NCBI GenBank assembly: GCA_963803875.1
Contig: CAWDOA010000013.1
Coordinates: forward strand, 1 to 64,000
Origin: JABDIY01 sp963803875
Lineage (GTDB): Bacteria; Actinomycetota; Acidimicrobiia; Acidimicrobiales; SZUA-35
Length of the DNA: 64,000 bases
Direction: 5' to 3'
A program made the translations under genes and the position numbers. Shown one piece after another: positions 27,272 to 35,485 of the stretch (position 1 is its first letter; every line of letters begins with the position of its first letter). The notes under the pieces are model-generated. The model was not told the origin of the DNA, searched no databases, and saw nothing but the letters and a program-made list of their open reading frames with translations.

Positions 27272-28300
27272 CTACGGGTTGATCGTGAGCACCACTTTGT
27301 TCGCATCCCCGGCAATCATCGTTTCGAACGCGGCAACGTACTCTTCCAGCGGTAGTCGATGGCTGATCACCGGTCTGATGTCGAGTCCGGAATCGAGCAA
27401 GGCCACCGCCTTGTACCACGTGTCGAACATCTCTCGGCCATAGATCCCCTTGATGGTGAGGCTCTTGAAGATCGCCTGATTGAGATCGACCTCGGCGGGA
27501 TTCTTGAAGAGGCCCAGCAGGCCTACCTTTGCGCCATGGTTGGCAACGTTGAGGATGTCGTGAACGGCGAGGGGGCTGCCCGACATCTCCAGTGCGACGT
27601 CGAAACCCTCCTTCATGTTGAGCTCGGCCATCACTTCTCGCAACGAGTCGGTCCCGGCTTCGATCGCTCGTGATGCGCCCATCTCTCGAGCTGTGGCCAG
27701 TCGACTCGAATCGATGTCGGTGACCACCACGTGTCGGGCTCCGACGTGCCGGCAGACCGCAGCTGCCATCTGACCGATCGGTCCGGCGCCGGTGATCAGA
27801 ACATCTTCCCCCACCAGATCAAAGGACAGGCAGGTGTGAACTGCATTGCCCAAGGGATCGAGGATTGCCGCTATCTCATCGGGCACCGTTTCGGGTATCG
27901 CGTAGGCATTCGACGCGGGGATCACCACGAAATCGGCGAACCCTCCGTCGGTTTGGATGCCGATACCGACGGTGTTCCGGCACAGGTGTCCATGACCGGA
28001 TCGACAGTTCCGACAGCGACCGCAGGTGATGTGGCCTTCGCCTGCAACCCGGGTGCCAAGTTCGATGTCATGCACGTTGTCACCACGGGCAACAACCCTT
28101 CCTACGAACTCGTGTCCCAGAGTTACCGGGGGAGCCAGCGTGGCTTGGGCCCATGGGTCCCAGTCATAGATGTGGAGATCGGTGCCACAGATTGCCGCGT
28201 GGGTGACATTGACAAGTACATCCTCGGGACCTGGCTGCGGCTCAGGTCGCTCGACCAAATCCAAGCCGCGACCGGGTTTGGTCTTCACCAGAGCTCTCAC
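27272..28300 (-). CDS. tdh: L-threonine 3-dehydrogenase
   Basis: A 342-residue zinc MDR enzyme oxidising threonine to 2-amino-3-ketobutyrate. It has catalytic zinc residues in ICGTDLHIYDWD and GHEFVGRVV, the structural-zinc cluster CGRCRNCRSGHGHLC, and the NAD motif GAGPIGQMAAAV. DLHIYDWDPWAQ is a specific threonine dehydrogenase pattern. The start overlaps the kbl stop by 4 bases; the product of Tdh is the substrate of Kbl, so the pair forms a threonine-to-glycine plus acetyl-CoA pathway. Confidence 0.96.
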   Translation of the reverse strand: MRALVKTKPGRGLDLVERPEPQPGPEDVLVNVTHAAICGTDLHIYDWDPWAQATLAPPVTLGHEFVGRVVARGDNVHDIELGTRVAGEGHITCGRCRNCRSGHGHLCRNTVGIGIQTDGGFADFVVIPASNAYAIPETVPDEIAAILDPLGNAVHTCLSFDLVGEDVLITGAGPIGQMAAAVCRHVGARHVVVTDIDSSRLATAREMGASRAIEAGTDSLREVMAELNMKEGFDVALEMSGSPLAVHDILNVANHGAKVGLLGLFKNPAEVDLNQAIFKSLTIKGIYGREMFDTWYKAVALLDSGLDIRPVISHRLPLEEYVAAFETMIAGDANKVVLTINP

Positions 28301-29499
28301 GCCACCAGCCCATGGGCAGTGCCAACCTGTATGAATGCATTGACAGCCCGATCGATGTCATCCCGAGAATGGGCTGAGTTCATCTGAGTTCGGATTCGGG
28401 CGGACCCCACCGGAACCACCGGATAGCTGAAGGCGGTCACGTAGACGCCGTGGTCCAGAAGGTCAGCAGCTATGGAACCGGCTGTTCCGGCGTCACCGAT
28501 CATCACCGGAATGATCGGATGGCCCTCACCGGTGAGTTCGAAACCGGCTGCGGTCATTCGCTCCCGGAAGTAGGCGGCGTTGTCCTCCAGCGCAGCGCGC
28601 AGATCGTCGCCGGCCTGCACAAGCCGGAGGGCTTCGCGTGCTCCCCCCACCAGAGCCGGTGCCAGCGCGTTGGAGAACAGGTACGGGCGGGCTCGTTGCC
28701 GCAGAAGGTCGACCACACTTTGCCTGGCGGCGATGAACCCACCCATGCCACCGCCGAGGGCCTTGCCCAGTGTGCTGGTGACGATGTCCACTCGGTCAGC
28801 CACGCCGTGCAGCGCCGGGGTTCCCCTACCTCCCGGACCAATGAAACCGGTGGCGTGACAGTCATCCACCATCACCAGAGTGTCGTGCTTGTCCGCAATC
28901 TCGCAGATCGTGGTCAGGTCGGCGACGAACCCATCCATCGAGAAGACCCCGTCGGTCACGATCAAGATGTGTTTTGCCCCGTCATCCCTGGCCTGGATGA
29001 CGTTGGTCTCGAGGTCGGCCATATCGCGTGTGGCGAAGCGGTAGCGGCGAGCCCTACACAATCGAATCCCATCGATGATCGATGCATGATTGAGCGAATC
29101 CGACACGATGGCGTCGTCAGCCCCCAGCAACGGTTCGAAGACAGCGCCGTTCGCGTCGAAACATGCTGCGAAGCTGATCGAATCGTCGGTGCCGAGGAAA
29201 TCGGCGATCTCGGACTCCAAGACGCGGTGGATGTCGAGCGTCCCGCAGATGAATCGGACCGATGCCATCCCGTACCCATACGTGTCCATCGCATCCGATG
29301 CCGCCTTGGCGAGCGCAGGATGATCGGCCAGGCCAAGGTAGTTGTTGGCACAGAAGTTGAGAACCTCGCGGTCTTCCGATGCCACGCGGATCGACCCACC
29401 CTGCGGGGAAACGAGTGGCCGCTCGGCTTTCCACAGCCCGTCGGAACGCACTTGATCCAGGGTCTGGTCGATCGAGGAGTAGAAGTCAGTTCGGCTCAT
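28297..29499 (-). CDS. kbl: Glycine C-acetyltransferase (2-amino-3-ketobutyrate CoA ligase)
   Basis: A PLP-dependent alpha-oxoamine synthase of about 400 residues. It shows NFCANNYLGLADHP, DSLNHASIIDGIRL, VDDCHATGFIGPGGRG and the PLP lysine in TSTLGKALGGGMGG. It cleaves aminoketobutyrate with CoA to glycine and acetyl-CoA. The frame opens at 29520, but ATG 29499 (MSRTDFYSS) has a GAAAGG ribosome-binding site upstream and is preferred. It is translationally coupled to tdh. Confidence 0.96.
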   Translation of the reverse strand: MSRTDFYSSIDQTLDQVRSDGLWKAERPLVSPQGGSIRVASEDREVLNFCANNYLGLADHPALAKAASDAMDTYGYGMASVRFICGTLDIHRVLESEIADFLGTDDSISFAACFDANGAVFEPLLGADDAIVSDSLNHASIIDGIRLCRARRYRFATRDMADLETNVIQARDDGAKHILIVTDGVFSMDGFVADLTTICEIADKHDTLVMVDDCHATGFIGPGGRGTPALHGVADRVDIVTSTLGKALGGGMGGFIAARQSVVDLLRQRARPYLFSNALAPALVGGAREALRLVQAGDDLRAALEDNAAYFRERMTAAGFELTGEGHPIIPVMIGDAGTAGSIAADLLDHGVYVTAFSYPVVPVGSARIRTQMNSAHSRDDIDRAVNAFIQVGTAHGLVA

Positions 29500-29579
29500 C
29501 GTTTGCCTTTCGAGTGCCAAACAGTACCCAAGATCGGTTGAATCCGCCTTTTGACCGGCCCGCCGTTCGGGCCAAGCGC

Positions 29580-31220
29580 TCAGGCCCGGATGTTGATCGT
29601 GTGCCAGCCCGAGGCCCCGTTTGGATCGACCGCAGTGACCACGTCGGTCTGGGTTTCGCCGTCGGCGTCGGTGGCCCGAACCCGGATCCGGTGGTCACCG
29701 GAACCGATTGGAGCAACGGTGCTCCACTGACGCCATGCGTTCACACCGAGCGATTCGCCCAGGTCAGCGTCGATCCACGGCTCGTCGTCCACTTGAACCT
29801 CCACGTTCACGATGCCTTTGTTCGGTGCCCACGCAACCCCACCGATTGCCACGTCTCCCGGAGCAACTGTGGAGTTCGATCGGGGGGTGTCGATCCGGCT
29901 CTGAGTCTTCACCGGCCCGAGCTTGGACCAGCCGCGGGGGATCCAGAACCCATCGAAGTCCTCGAAGGTGGTGAGCTCGATCTCCATGAGCCACTTGGTG
30001 GCCGATACGTAGCCGTACAGACCCGACACAACGAGACGAACCGGGAACCCGTGATCGACCGGCAGCGGCTCGCCGTTCATGCCGACGGCCACCAGTGCGG
30101 TGCGGCCGTCGAATGCAGCCTCGGTGGGGAAGCCACAATCCCAACCATCCACGGAGGCACTGCGGATTTGGGTGGCGCCCTGTTGCACCCCGGCCTCGTC
30201 GAGCAGTTCGGACAATGGCACGCCCTGCCAGACGGCGTTGCCTACCAAGCCGCCACCTATGGGATTCGAGACGCAGCTCAGGGTCACTGGGGCAATGGTG
30301 GTGGCCCGGTCGAGAAGGTCTGCGTAGGTGAAGGTGAGTTCGTTGTCGACCATTCCCTTGATGGTGAGGGACCAGGTGTCGGGATCGACCTGAGGAGTGA
30401 GGGTGGCGGTGTCGATGAGATAGAAGTCGTCATTGGGTGTGATCACCGACGAAACGCCCGGGGTCGTTGCAACCGGACTCGCGTTGGCGGCGGTGACGGC
30501 GGATTCGATGTCGCTGGCGCCTTCGAGCGCTACGAGCTCGACTTCGCTGCGTGCAACCTCGACCGCAGCGCTGCTGCGGAGTTGGCGAGCTCCCAACGAC
30601 AACCCGATGAGTGATGCGGTAGCGGCTGTCAACCAACCAAGGAATGTGCGCCGTTCGATATCCGGAGTTGTTGTCGGCACCGGATTGGCGGGTGGTGCGG
30701 TCCGAACCTGCATGGGTTCCGACTTCGGCACGGTGTTTGGCACCCGACTGAGCAACACCCAGAGCACCGAAACGCCGGCCAGAACTGCGAGCGTCGATAC
30801 GATCAGCCCGTAGCCCCAGCCACCCTGGGCATCTGTGCCGAGCGCACTACACCCGAGCACCCCGAAGACAGTGATACCGGCGATGCCGATGGCCGGACGG
30901 TTCAGCGACATCACTCCGAGGATGGCGGCAAAGGCGAGCGAGAGGATCACCGTTCCCACGATCAACGCCGGCTTGTCGGCCAGCCCGAAGAGCGCCTTGC
31001 CGAAGTCGATCAACCAAACTGGTGCGTTGTCGATCACTCGATTGCTGACGGCGATCACGGGTCCCGGTTTGGGCGCGGCGAAGGCTCCCGCCAGCTCACC
31101 TACTGCCAGCGCAGATCCACCGGCGGCCATCCCGGCCAGCGCAGCCGCCCACTTCGGACGGCCGACGATGGCATCGGTGTGCTCTGCCTCAGTTGGAGCG
31201 GGCTGGGTCGATATAGCCAT
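29580..31220 (-). CDS. Membrane-anchored molybdopterin oxidoreductase (sulfite oxidase-like)
   Basis: The first ~210 residues hold four or five transmembrane helices (WAAALAGMAAGGSALAVG, ALIVGTVILSLAFAAILGV, GLIVSTLAVLAGVSVLWVLL, FLGWLTAATASLIGLSLG). The Moco-binding domain follows, with the molybdenum Cys in TLSCVSNPIGGGLVGN and SVDGWDCGFP, and then an Ig-like dimerisation domain (NKGIVNVEVQVDDEPWIDA). The family oxidises sulfite or reduces oxidised methionines; the substrate here is open. The ATG at 31220 is chosen because it gives a clean N-terminus before the first helix. No cytochrome partner is adjacent. Confidence 0.9.
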   Translation of the reverse strand: MAISTQPAPTEAEHTDAIVGRPKWAAALAGMAAGGSALAVGELAGAFAAPKPGPVIAVSNRVIDNAPVWLIDFGKALFGLADKPALIVGTVILSLAFAAILGVMSLNRPAIGIAGITVFGVLGCSALGTDAQGGWGYGLIVSTLAVLAGVSVLWVLLSRVPNTVPKSEPMQVRTAPPANPVPTTTPDIERRTFLGWLTAATASLIGLSLGARQLRSSAAVEVARSEVELVALEGASDIESAVTAANASPVATTPGVSSVITPNDDFYLIDTATLTPQVDPDTWSLTIKGMVDNELTFTYADLLDRATTIAPVTLSCVSNPIGGGLVGNAVWQGVPLSELLDEAGVQQGATQIRSASVDGWDCGFPTEAAFDGRTALVAVGMNGEPLPVDHGFPVRLVVSGLYGYVSATKWLMEIELTTFEDFDGFWIPRGWSKLGPVKTQSRIDTPRSNSTVAPGDVAIGGVAWAPNKGIVNVEVQVDDEPWIDADLGESLGVNAWRQWSTVAPIGSGDHRIRVRATDADGETQTDVVTAVDPNGASGWHTINIRA

Positions 31221-31382
31221 TTCTTGGTGTGATCCTCGGTATGACGGGCACGGAGTCGCACCGGCAGCAGAACCCACTGCAGGTACGACAACCCGCACTC
31301 TTGATCGTTGGTGCTAAAGACCGGCGAAAACTCTGATCACGGTACGTCGGATGTGGTGTCCGATGCGGGATCGGGCAGCCAG

Positions 31383-31901
31383 CTAGCCGAGCTCTGAGTC
31401 CATGAGGGCCAGGAGAGGTAGAACGATCTCGATGGTGTCGGCGCACACGGTGTGAGTCGACAGCCAGCGACCGAGGGAGGTGATGGGAATCTGCGCCGTT
31501 TCGGCTACCTCACCGTCGGGACAGGTGAGTTCTGCATCGCTTGTCGCCTCGAAGACCCGGGCCACGATGCTGCCGTCGGACTGGTTGTAGGCGCCTGAAC
31601 CCAAGAGTCGCAGTCCGGTTTGTGTCAACCCGGCTTCCTCGCGCAGCTCACGTCGAGCGGCAACGAACCATTCCTCCCCGACTCCCGCCACCCCTCCGAA
31701 GGCGATGTCCCAGAGCCCTGGGTTCACATCCTTCCAGTCAGCTCGACGATGGACCACCAGATCGCCGTTGTTGCGGCGGACGACGATGTAGGTCGATCGA
31801 TGCCGGAGTACCTCAGCTCGCATTTGTGCCCTCGTGACAATCCGCTCCACATTGCCGGCGTGATCGACCACCTCAACCAGTTCCTGGCCCGGTTCGCTCA
31901 C
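31383..31901 (-). CDS. NUDIX hydrolase
   Basis: A 172-residue protein with a full NUDIX box, GVGEEWFVAARRELREEAGL (residues ~71-90), which binds Mg and cleaves nucleoside-diphosphate-linked substrates. The N-terminal VVDHAGNVERIVTRAQMRAE resembles isopentenyl-diphosphate isomerase-like/YfcD NUDIX proteins. It starts at ATG 31901, overlapping the ferredoxin stop by 4 bases; it is the last gene of the HxlR-SDR-ferredoxin-NUDIX run. Confidence 0.88.
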   Translation of the reverse strand: MSEPGQELVEVVDHAGNVERIVTRAQMRAEVLRHRSTYIVVRRNNGDLVVHRRADWKDVNPGLWDIAFGGVAGVGEEWFVAARRELREEAGLTQTGLRLLGSGAYNQSDGSIVARVFEATSDAELTCPDGEVAETAQIPITSLGRWLSTHTVCADTIEIVLPLLALMDSELG

Positions 31902-32092
31902 GATGATTCGAGCGTCAGGGCCTGTTTGGGGCAGCTGTTCACGGCGGCTTCAACATCTTCCAGCAGCTCGGCTGACACCTCGGTCACGAGGAGCTGGAGA
32001 TCGTCGTTGTCGTCGAGCGAGAACACTTCGGGGGATAGTTCCTCGCAGATTCCGTTGGCCTCGCACTGAAGCCGATCTACCGTGATTCTCAC
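31898..32092 (-). CDS. 3Fe-4S type ferredoxin
   Basis: A 64-residue acidic protein, MRITVDRLQCEANGICEEL, with Cys-x5-Cys and a distal SCPKQAL Cys-Pro. This three-Cys arrangement is that of single-cluster [3Fe-4S] ferredoxins, which usually feed cytochromes P450 in actinomycetes. No P450 lies in the window, so its partner is unknown. It sits 9 bases after the SDR gene and overlaps the NUDIX gene by 4 bases. Confidence 0.92.
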   Translation of the reverse strand: MRITVDRLQCEANGICEELSPEVFSLDDNDDLQLLVTEVSAELLEDVEAAVNSCPKQALTLESS

Positions 32093-32101
32093 GTCGCTCT
32101 C

Positions 32102-32878
32102 CTAGAAACGGGTATACCCGCCGTCGACAACGATCTCGTCGCCGGTGTGGAAGGTTTGGGTCGGATCGGCCAGGAATGCCCCGAGCGTGGCGAAGTCGTC
32201 GGGAACCCCCCACCGCCGAACCGGGGTCCTCTGTGTGGTCGCCGCCACGAATTTGTCGTACGTTCGGGCATCCTCGGTCATCTCGGTTTCGGTCCACCCC
32301 GGGATGACGCTGTTGCAGCGGATGCCGTATCGGGCGAGTTCGACCGCCAGGCCTCGCATGATCGCCAGAACCGAGATCTTGCTCGCCGCATACGATTGGG
32401 CCATCGGAGCACCGTGTAGCGCCGACGTTGACGAGACGCCGATCAGCGATCCTCCTTCGCTTTGGCCGATGAGTACCCGGGCCGCAGCTCGAAGCGTGAA
32501 GAACACACCGTCCACGTTGATCGCTTGGAGCGCGTGCCATTCCTCGGTTGTTTGTTCGATGAACGGCTTGGGAGTGGCGCCTACACCGGCGTTGGCGAAC
32601 ACACTGTCGAGGCGGCCCATGAGTTGTCGAGCTTCCTTCATGCCGGCGTCAACCTCGACCTCGGACGACACGTCGACTCGTTGAGCGTAGATCGTGGCCC
32701 CTGTTCTGGTGAGTTCCCGTTTCGCCGCTTCGAGCTTTTCCGAGTTGCGACCCCAGATGCACACGGTGGCGCCGGCGTTGGCACAACCTTTCGCCAGCCC
32801 CAGCCCGATACCGCCGTTTCCACCGGTGACCACAACCGCTCGACCTGTGAGGTTTGTCTGCGTTGCTGGTTCAACCAT
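32102..32878 (-). CDS. Short-chain dehydrogenase/reductase
   Basis: A 258-residue classical SDR. The NAD(P) motif is VVTGGNGGIGLGLA. The NAG motif is FANAGVG, the catalytic Ser is in VSSTSALHG, and Tyr-Lys lie in SYAASK. PGWTETEM and the C-terminal DEIVVDGGYTRF are also typical. It lacks the insertion of mycofactocin-coupled SDRs. The ATG at 32878 is preferred to the open frame start at 32983, which would overlap the HxlR gene. The substrate is unknown; a ferredoxin gene follows directly. Confidence 0.92.
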   Translation of the reverse strand: MVEPATQTNLTGRAVVVTGGNGGIGLGLAKGCANAGATVCIWGRNSEKLEAAKRELTRTGATIYAQRVDVSSEVEVDAGMKEARQLMGRLDSVFANAGVGATPKPFIEQTTEEWHALQAINVDGVFFTLRAAARVLIGQSEGGSLIGVSSTSALHGAPMAQSYAASKISVLAIMRGLAVELARYGIRCNSVIPGWTETEMTEDARTYDKFVAATTQRTPVRRWGVPDDFATLGAFLADPTQTFHTGDEIVVDGGYTRF

Positions 32879-32903
32879 GGCACGACAGTAGCGCCGCGTT
32901 CGG

Positions 32904-33323
32904 TTAGCAGCCCCGGCGGCGGCCTGGACGATCAGCGACGCAATCGGAACCGGAATGCTCGGCAACCCAGAGGGACAGCGCATCGAGGACTGGCCAGAGG
33001 TCCATGCCCTTTGCAGTGGCCGAATAACGAACGTCGCCGTGGCTCTGGGTTCGACTCACGATGTGTTCCGCCTCGAGTTCGGTGAGCCGGGTATTCAGAA
33101 GGCGGTCGGAAAGTCCGGGGATCTCGGACCGGATCTCACCAAATCGCAGGGCTCGATCGCCCAGGACCTTCAGGATCGAACCGGTCCAACGACGTCCGAT
33201 CAGTTCGATCGAGTGCTGGAACAACGGGCAGTAGTCCGTGGGCTCTCCGGGCAGAGTGGTGTCGGTGGTGCTCGCCACAATGGCAGAGAATAGGGGATGA
33301 AGCAGTCCTCGGTCTCGAACCAT
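32904..33323 (-). CDS. HxlR family transcriptional regulator
   Basis: A 139-residue winged-helix protein. DYCPLFQHSIELIGRRWTG carries the conserved Cys of the family, then LGDRALRFGEIRSEIPGLSDRLLNTRLTELE is the DNA-binding helix pair, and SATAKGMDLWPVLDALSLW is the end helix. HxlR proteins sense aldehydes, quinones or oxidants, often through that Cys. The start may be ATG 33323 or GTG 33278. It precedes the SDR-ferredoxin-NUDIX genes on the same strand and probably controls them. Confidence 0.9.
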   Translation of the reverse strand: MVRDRGLLHPLFSAIVASTTDTTLPGEPTDYCPLFQHSIELIGRRWTGSILKVLGDRALRFGEIRSEIPGLSDRLLNTRLTELEAEHIVSRTQSHGDVRYSATAKGMDLWPVLDALSLWVAEHSGSDCVADRPGRRRGC

Positions 33324-33340
33324 CCATGGCAGCGGGCCTA

Positions 33341-33355
33341 CTTACGATTCGTAAG
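33341..33355. promoter_or_regulatory. Perfect 15-bp palindrome upstream of the HxlR gene
   Basis: CTTACGATTCGTAAG has 7-base arms around a single T and lies 18 bases before ATG 33323. Its position suits an autoregulatory operator for the HxlR protein and the downstream genes. Inferred from position and symmetry. Confidence 0.6.
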
Positions 33356-33447
33356 CACGGTGCCTCTCCTGGTCATCGTCGGTCAAGCCGAGCTCCCGCC
33401 GGCCAGTCGCTGCAAACGGTTGAATCCTTGGCGTTCCCACCCAGCAA

Positions 33448-33477
33448 GAACGCGTTCTGAACTCAGAACATGTTCTA
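33448..33477. promoter_or_regulatory. Tandem AGAACnnGTTCT operator boxes
   Basis: Two perfect palindromes, AGAACGCGTTCT (33448-33459) and AGAACATGTTCT (33466-33477), are spaced 18 bases centre to centre. The halves between them form a further dyad, TTCTGAACTCAGAA. They lie directly before the TetR gene at 33485 and probably bind it cooperatively. Confidence 0.75.
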
Positions 33478-33484
33478 TCTTTGG

Positions 33485-34117
33485 GTGGTGGCCGTTAGTC
33501 AGCTGAGAATCGACGATCAGGAACGGCGCCGGAACTCGATCCGCCAAGCGACTCGCCGGACGATCGCCGAGGGCGGGATCGAGGCCGCAACCGTTCGGTC
33601 CATTGCTGCGGCATCGGGTCAGAGCGTGGCCACGCTCTACAACCTGATCGGATCACGAACCGAGATCTTTGGTGCAGTTCTCGCCGAGTTGCTGAAAGAA
33701 CGGCTGGAGGGTACATCGATCGACGACGGGTCAGACCCGATCGATCAAATGAGATCGTCAATGACGGCGGCGGTCTCGTACACGATCCGCCGCAAGCATC
33801 TCTTTGGTCCGCTTCTCGTCGAACTCGGTCTGCACCTCGGCAGAGACTGGGCTGTGGCAGCGCACAACGCTTCGGTCGCCCGACAGACCCTCTTGATCGG
33901 CAGGGCAAAGGACCAGCACCTGCTGCTGCCGGAGCCATCCACGCACCGTCTGGCTGTGGCAATAACCGAAGGCAGCTTCACCACCGATCTGGGTTGGGCG
34001 GTTGGTGATGTCTCGGACGGCCGGTATGCCGATGCGTGTCTTGATCGGGCCACACTGGTGTTGTTGTCAGCCGCCGAAGGCTCGATCCGAGGGCGGCTAC
34101 TTCAGTTGTTGTCGTGA
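33485..34117 (+). CDS. TetR family transcriptional regulator
   Basis: The helix-turn-helix domain is RRTIAEGGIEAATVRSIAAASGQSVATLYNLIGSRTEIF. A ~140-residue all-helical ligand domain follows (SYTIRRKHLFGPLLVELGLH). The open frame begins at ATG 33470, but that codon is inside the second operator palindrome, so GTG 33485 or 33488 is the better start. No target gene lies immediately downstream: 34118-34354 shows no convincing gene, and the metallophosphoesterase beyond is on the other strand. The tandem boxes upstream suggest autoregulation. Confidence 0.85.
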   Translation: MVAVSQLRIDDQERRRNSIRQATRRTIAEGGIEAATVRSIAAASGQSVATLYNLIGSRTEIFGAVLAELLKERLEGTSIDDGSDPIDQMRSSMTAAVSYTIRRKHLFGPLLVELGLHLGRDWAVAAHNASVARQTLLIGRAKDQHLLLPEPSTHRLAVAITEGSFTTDLGWAVGDVSDGRYADACLDRATLVLLSAAEGSIRGRLLQLLS

Positions 34118-34354
34118 GCAGAGATAGTTCCGGTTCACGTGGTCGCAATCGGCGGCCGGCGGGTTCGGATCGAGGCCAGCTGTTGCACGTACCCCGGGGC
34201 CACCGGCCTTTGGGCCGCCGCCGAGGTCATCGAAGGTTGCCCAGCCGTACCGTTGCGCTGCCTCGCAGCGCTTCCCCGCTCCTTCGCCAGCAGTTCACTG
34301 GCGCCGCCTTCGGCCTATCGTTCCAACATCTAGACCGAAGCACGCATCGAGGCC

Positions 34355-35476
34355 CTAGAGCGCCGCGCAGCGGTCGCTCAGCTTCCCGGGAGACCATGCG
34401 GACCACAAACCTCCGACCGCGCGGCGACTGTGCTCGGTCCACTGGATCGCCGTCGGCGCGGCCACCCGCCGGACCGTCTGGTAGATGCCGCCCTCGAAGA
34501 CCCGGTAGCCGGCCCAGGACCCGGGCCAGTCTTTGGTTGATCCGACCTCGCTGACCAAGAGGGGCCCGACCCGGCGGATCCTGTGCCGATGCGTGTGGCC
34601 CGAACTCACCAGTGTCGACGGTGCCGCCTCGCCAAGATCGGACAGGAACGGCTTGGACTCCCTGGATGGAATCCCAGGTGGCCAGTAGGTGATGACTGGG
34701 TACTTCTGGAATTGGTGATGAAGCAGCATGAGATTGGGGGTTGCTGCTTCGGCGGCGTGGCTCAGCAGCTCGGCCCGGATCGGCTCGAGGGTGCCGATGT
34801 CTTCGTGCTCGATGCTGGTATTCCCGACGATCAGTCTCACTCCGGGCATGTCGTAAACCCTCACACCCAGTTCGAATGGGAGGCCTCTCTTGCCGAATGA
34901 CTCGGGCACGTCGATGGGCCACGCATCGTCCAGGTCGTGATTGCCCGGCACCATGATCATGGGTAGTTTTGGAAACCGATCTACCAGTTCACCTATCAAC
35001 TCAAAGTCGCGGGTGCGACGATGGTGAGCAGCGTCGCCCTTGATCACCAGCAGTGACGCTCCCCAATCAAGTGCTTCTTGAATGGCCGCCGTGGCACAGC
35101 GCATGTCGTAGTGATCCACGGCATTCGGTTCGATATCCCGAATCGTCCGCAGCGTCCCCCAGTTGCCCGAGCCGAGATGGAGATCTGAAATTGTTGCGAT
35201 CCGGCACAACTCGTCGCCGTATGGGGCCGTGGGGATAGTGGTCTGCAGGCTCGTGGCGCCCTCGATTGACCGAACCTCGATGTCGATGGCGCCCGATCGG
35301 AGATTCTCCAGAACGAGGGAGCCGGGACCTCCCTCGTGTACAAACCTGATTGTGTCACGGCTGCCCACCTCAACCGAAAGCTGGCCGCGGGGGAGGTGGC
35401 CCCAGGTGAGCTGGGCCGCGCCCGGCTCGACCGCCCACACCTGAAGCGGTGAAGGGTTCAGCCATGTGAGACGCAC
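34355..35476 (-). CDS. Calcineurin-like metallophosphoesterase
   Basis: A 373-residue protein. The N-terminal ~90 residues form a beta-sandwich-like region (QVWAVEPGAAQLTWGHL). The metallophosphatase motifs follow: ATISDLHLGSG (D-x-H), LLVIKGDAAHH (GD), MVPGNHDLDD (GNHD), LLHHQFQ and SSGHTHRHR (GHxH). All metal ligands are present, so an active two-metal phosphoesterase is expected. The substrate is not known. It ends 237 bases from the TetR gene and starts 9 bases after the pepN stop, likely co-transcribed with it. Confidence 0.88.
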   Translation of the reverse strand: MRLTWLNPSPLQVWAVEPGAAQLTWGHLPRGQLSVEVGSRDTIRFVHEGGPGSLVLENLRSGAIDIEVRSIEGATSLQTTIPTAPYGDELCRIATISDLHLGSGNWGTLRTIRDIEPNAVDHYDMRCATAAIQEALDWGASLLVIKGDAAHHRRTRDFELIGELVDRFPKLPMIMVPGNHDLDDAWPIDVPESFGKRGLPFELGVRVYDMPGVRLIVGNTSIEHEDIGTLEPIRAELLSHAAEAATPNLMLLHHQFQKYPVITYWPPGIPSRESKPFLSDLGEAAPSTLVSSGHTHRHRIRRVGPLLVSEVGSTKDWPGSWAGYRVFEGGIYQTVRRVAAPTAIQWTEHSRRAVGGLWSAWSPGKLSDRCAAL

Positions 35477-35485
35477 CAGCGAACC

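Noticed and set aside
29379..30614. 411-codon plus-strand frame over the molybdopterin enzyme
   Set aside because: Shadow frame with no recognisable domain; the minus strand carries the catalytic motifs.
32102..32878. Mycofactocin-dependent SDR
   Set aside because: It lacks the insertion typical of mycofactocin-coupled SDRs and is 19 kb from the mft genes.
34114..34554. Possible gene between TetR and the metallophosphoesterase
   Set aside because: Arg/Pro/Ser-rich translation without family features that runs antisense into the phosphoesterase.
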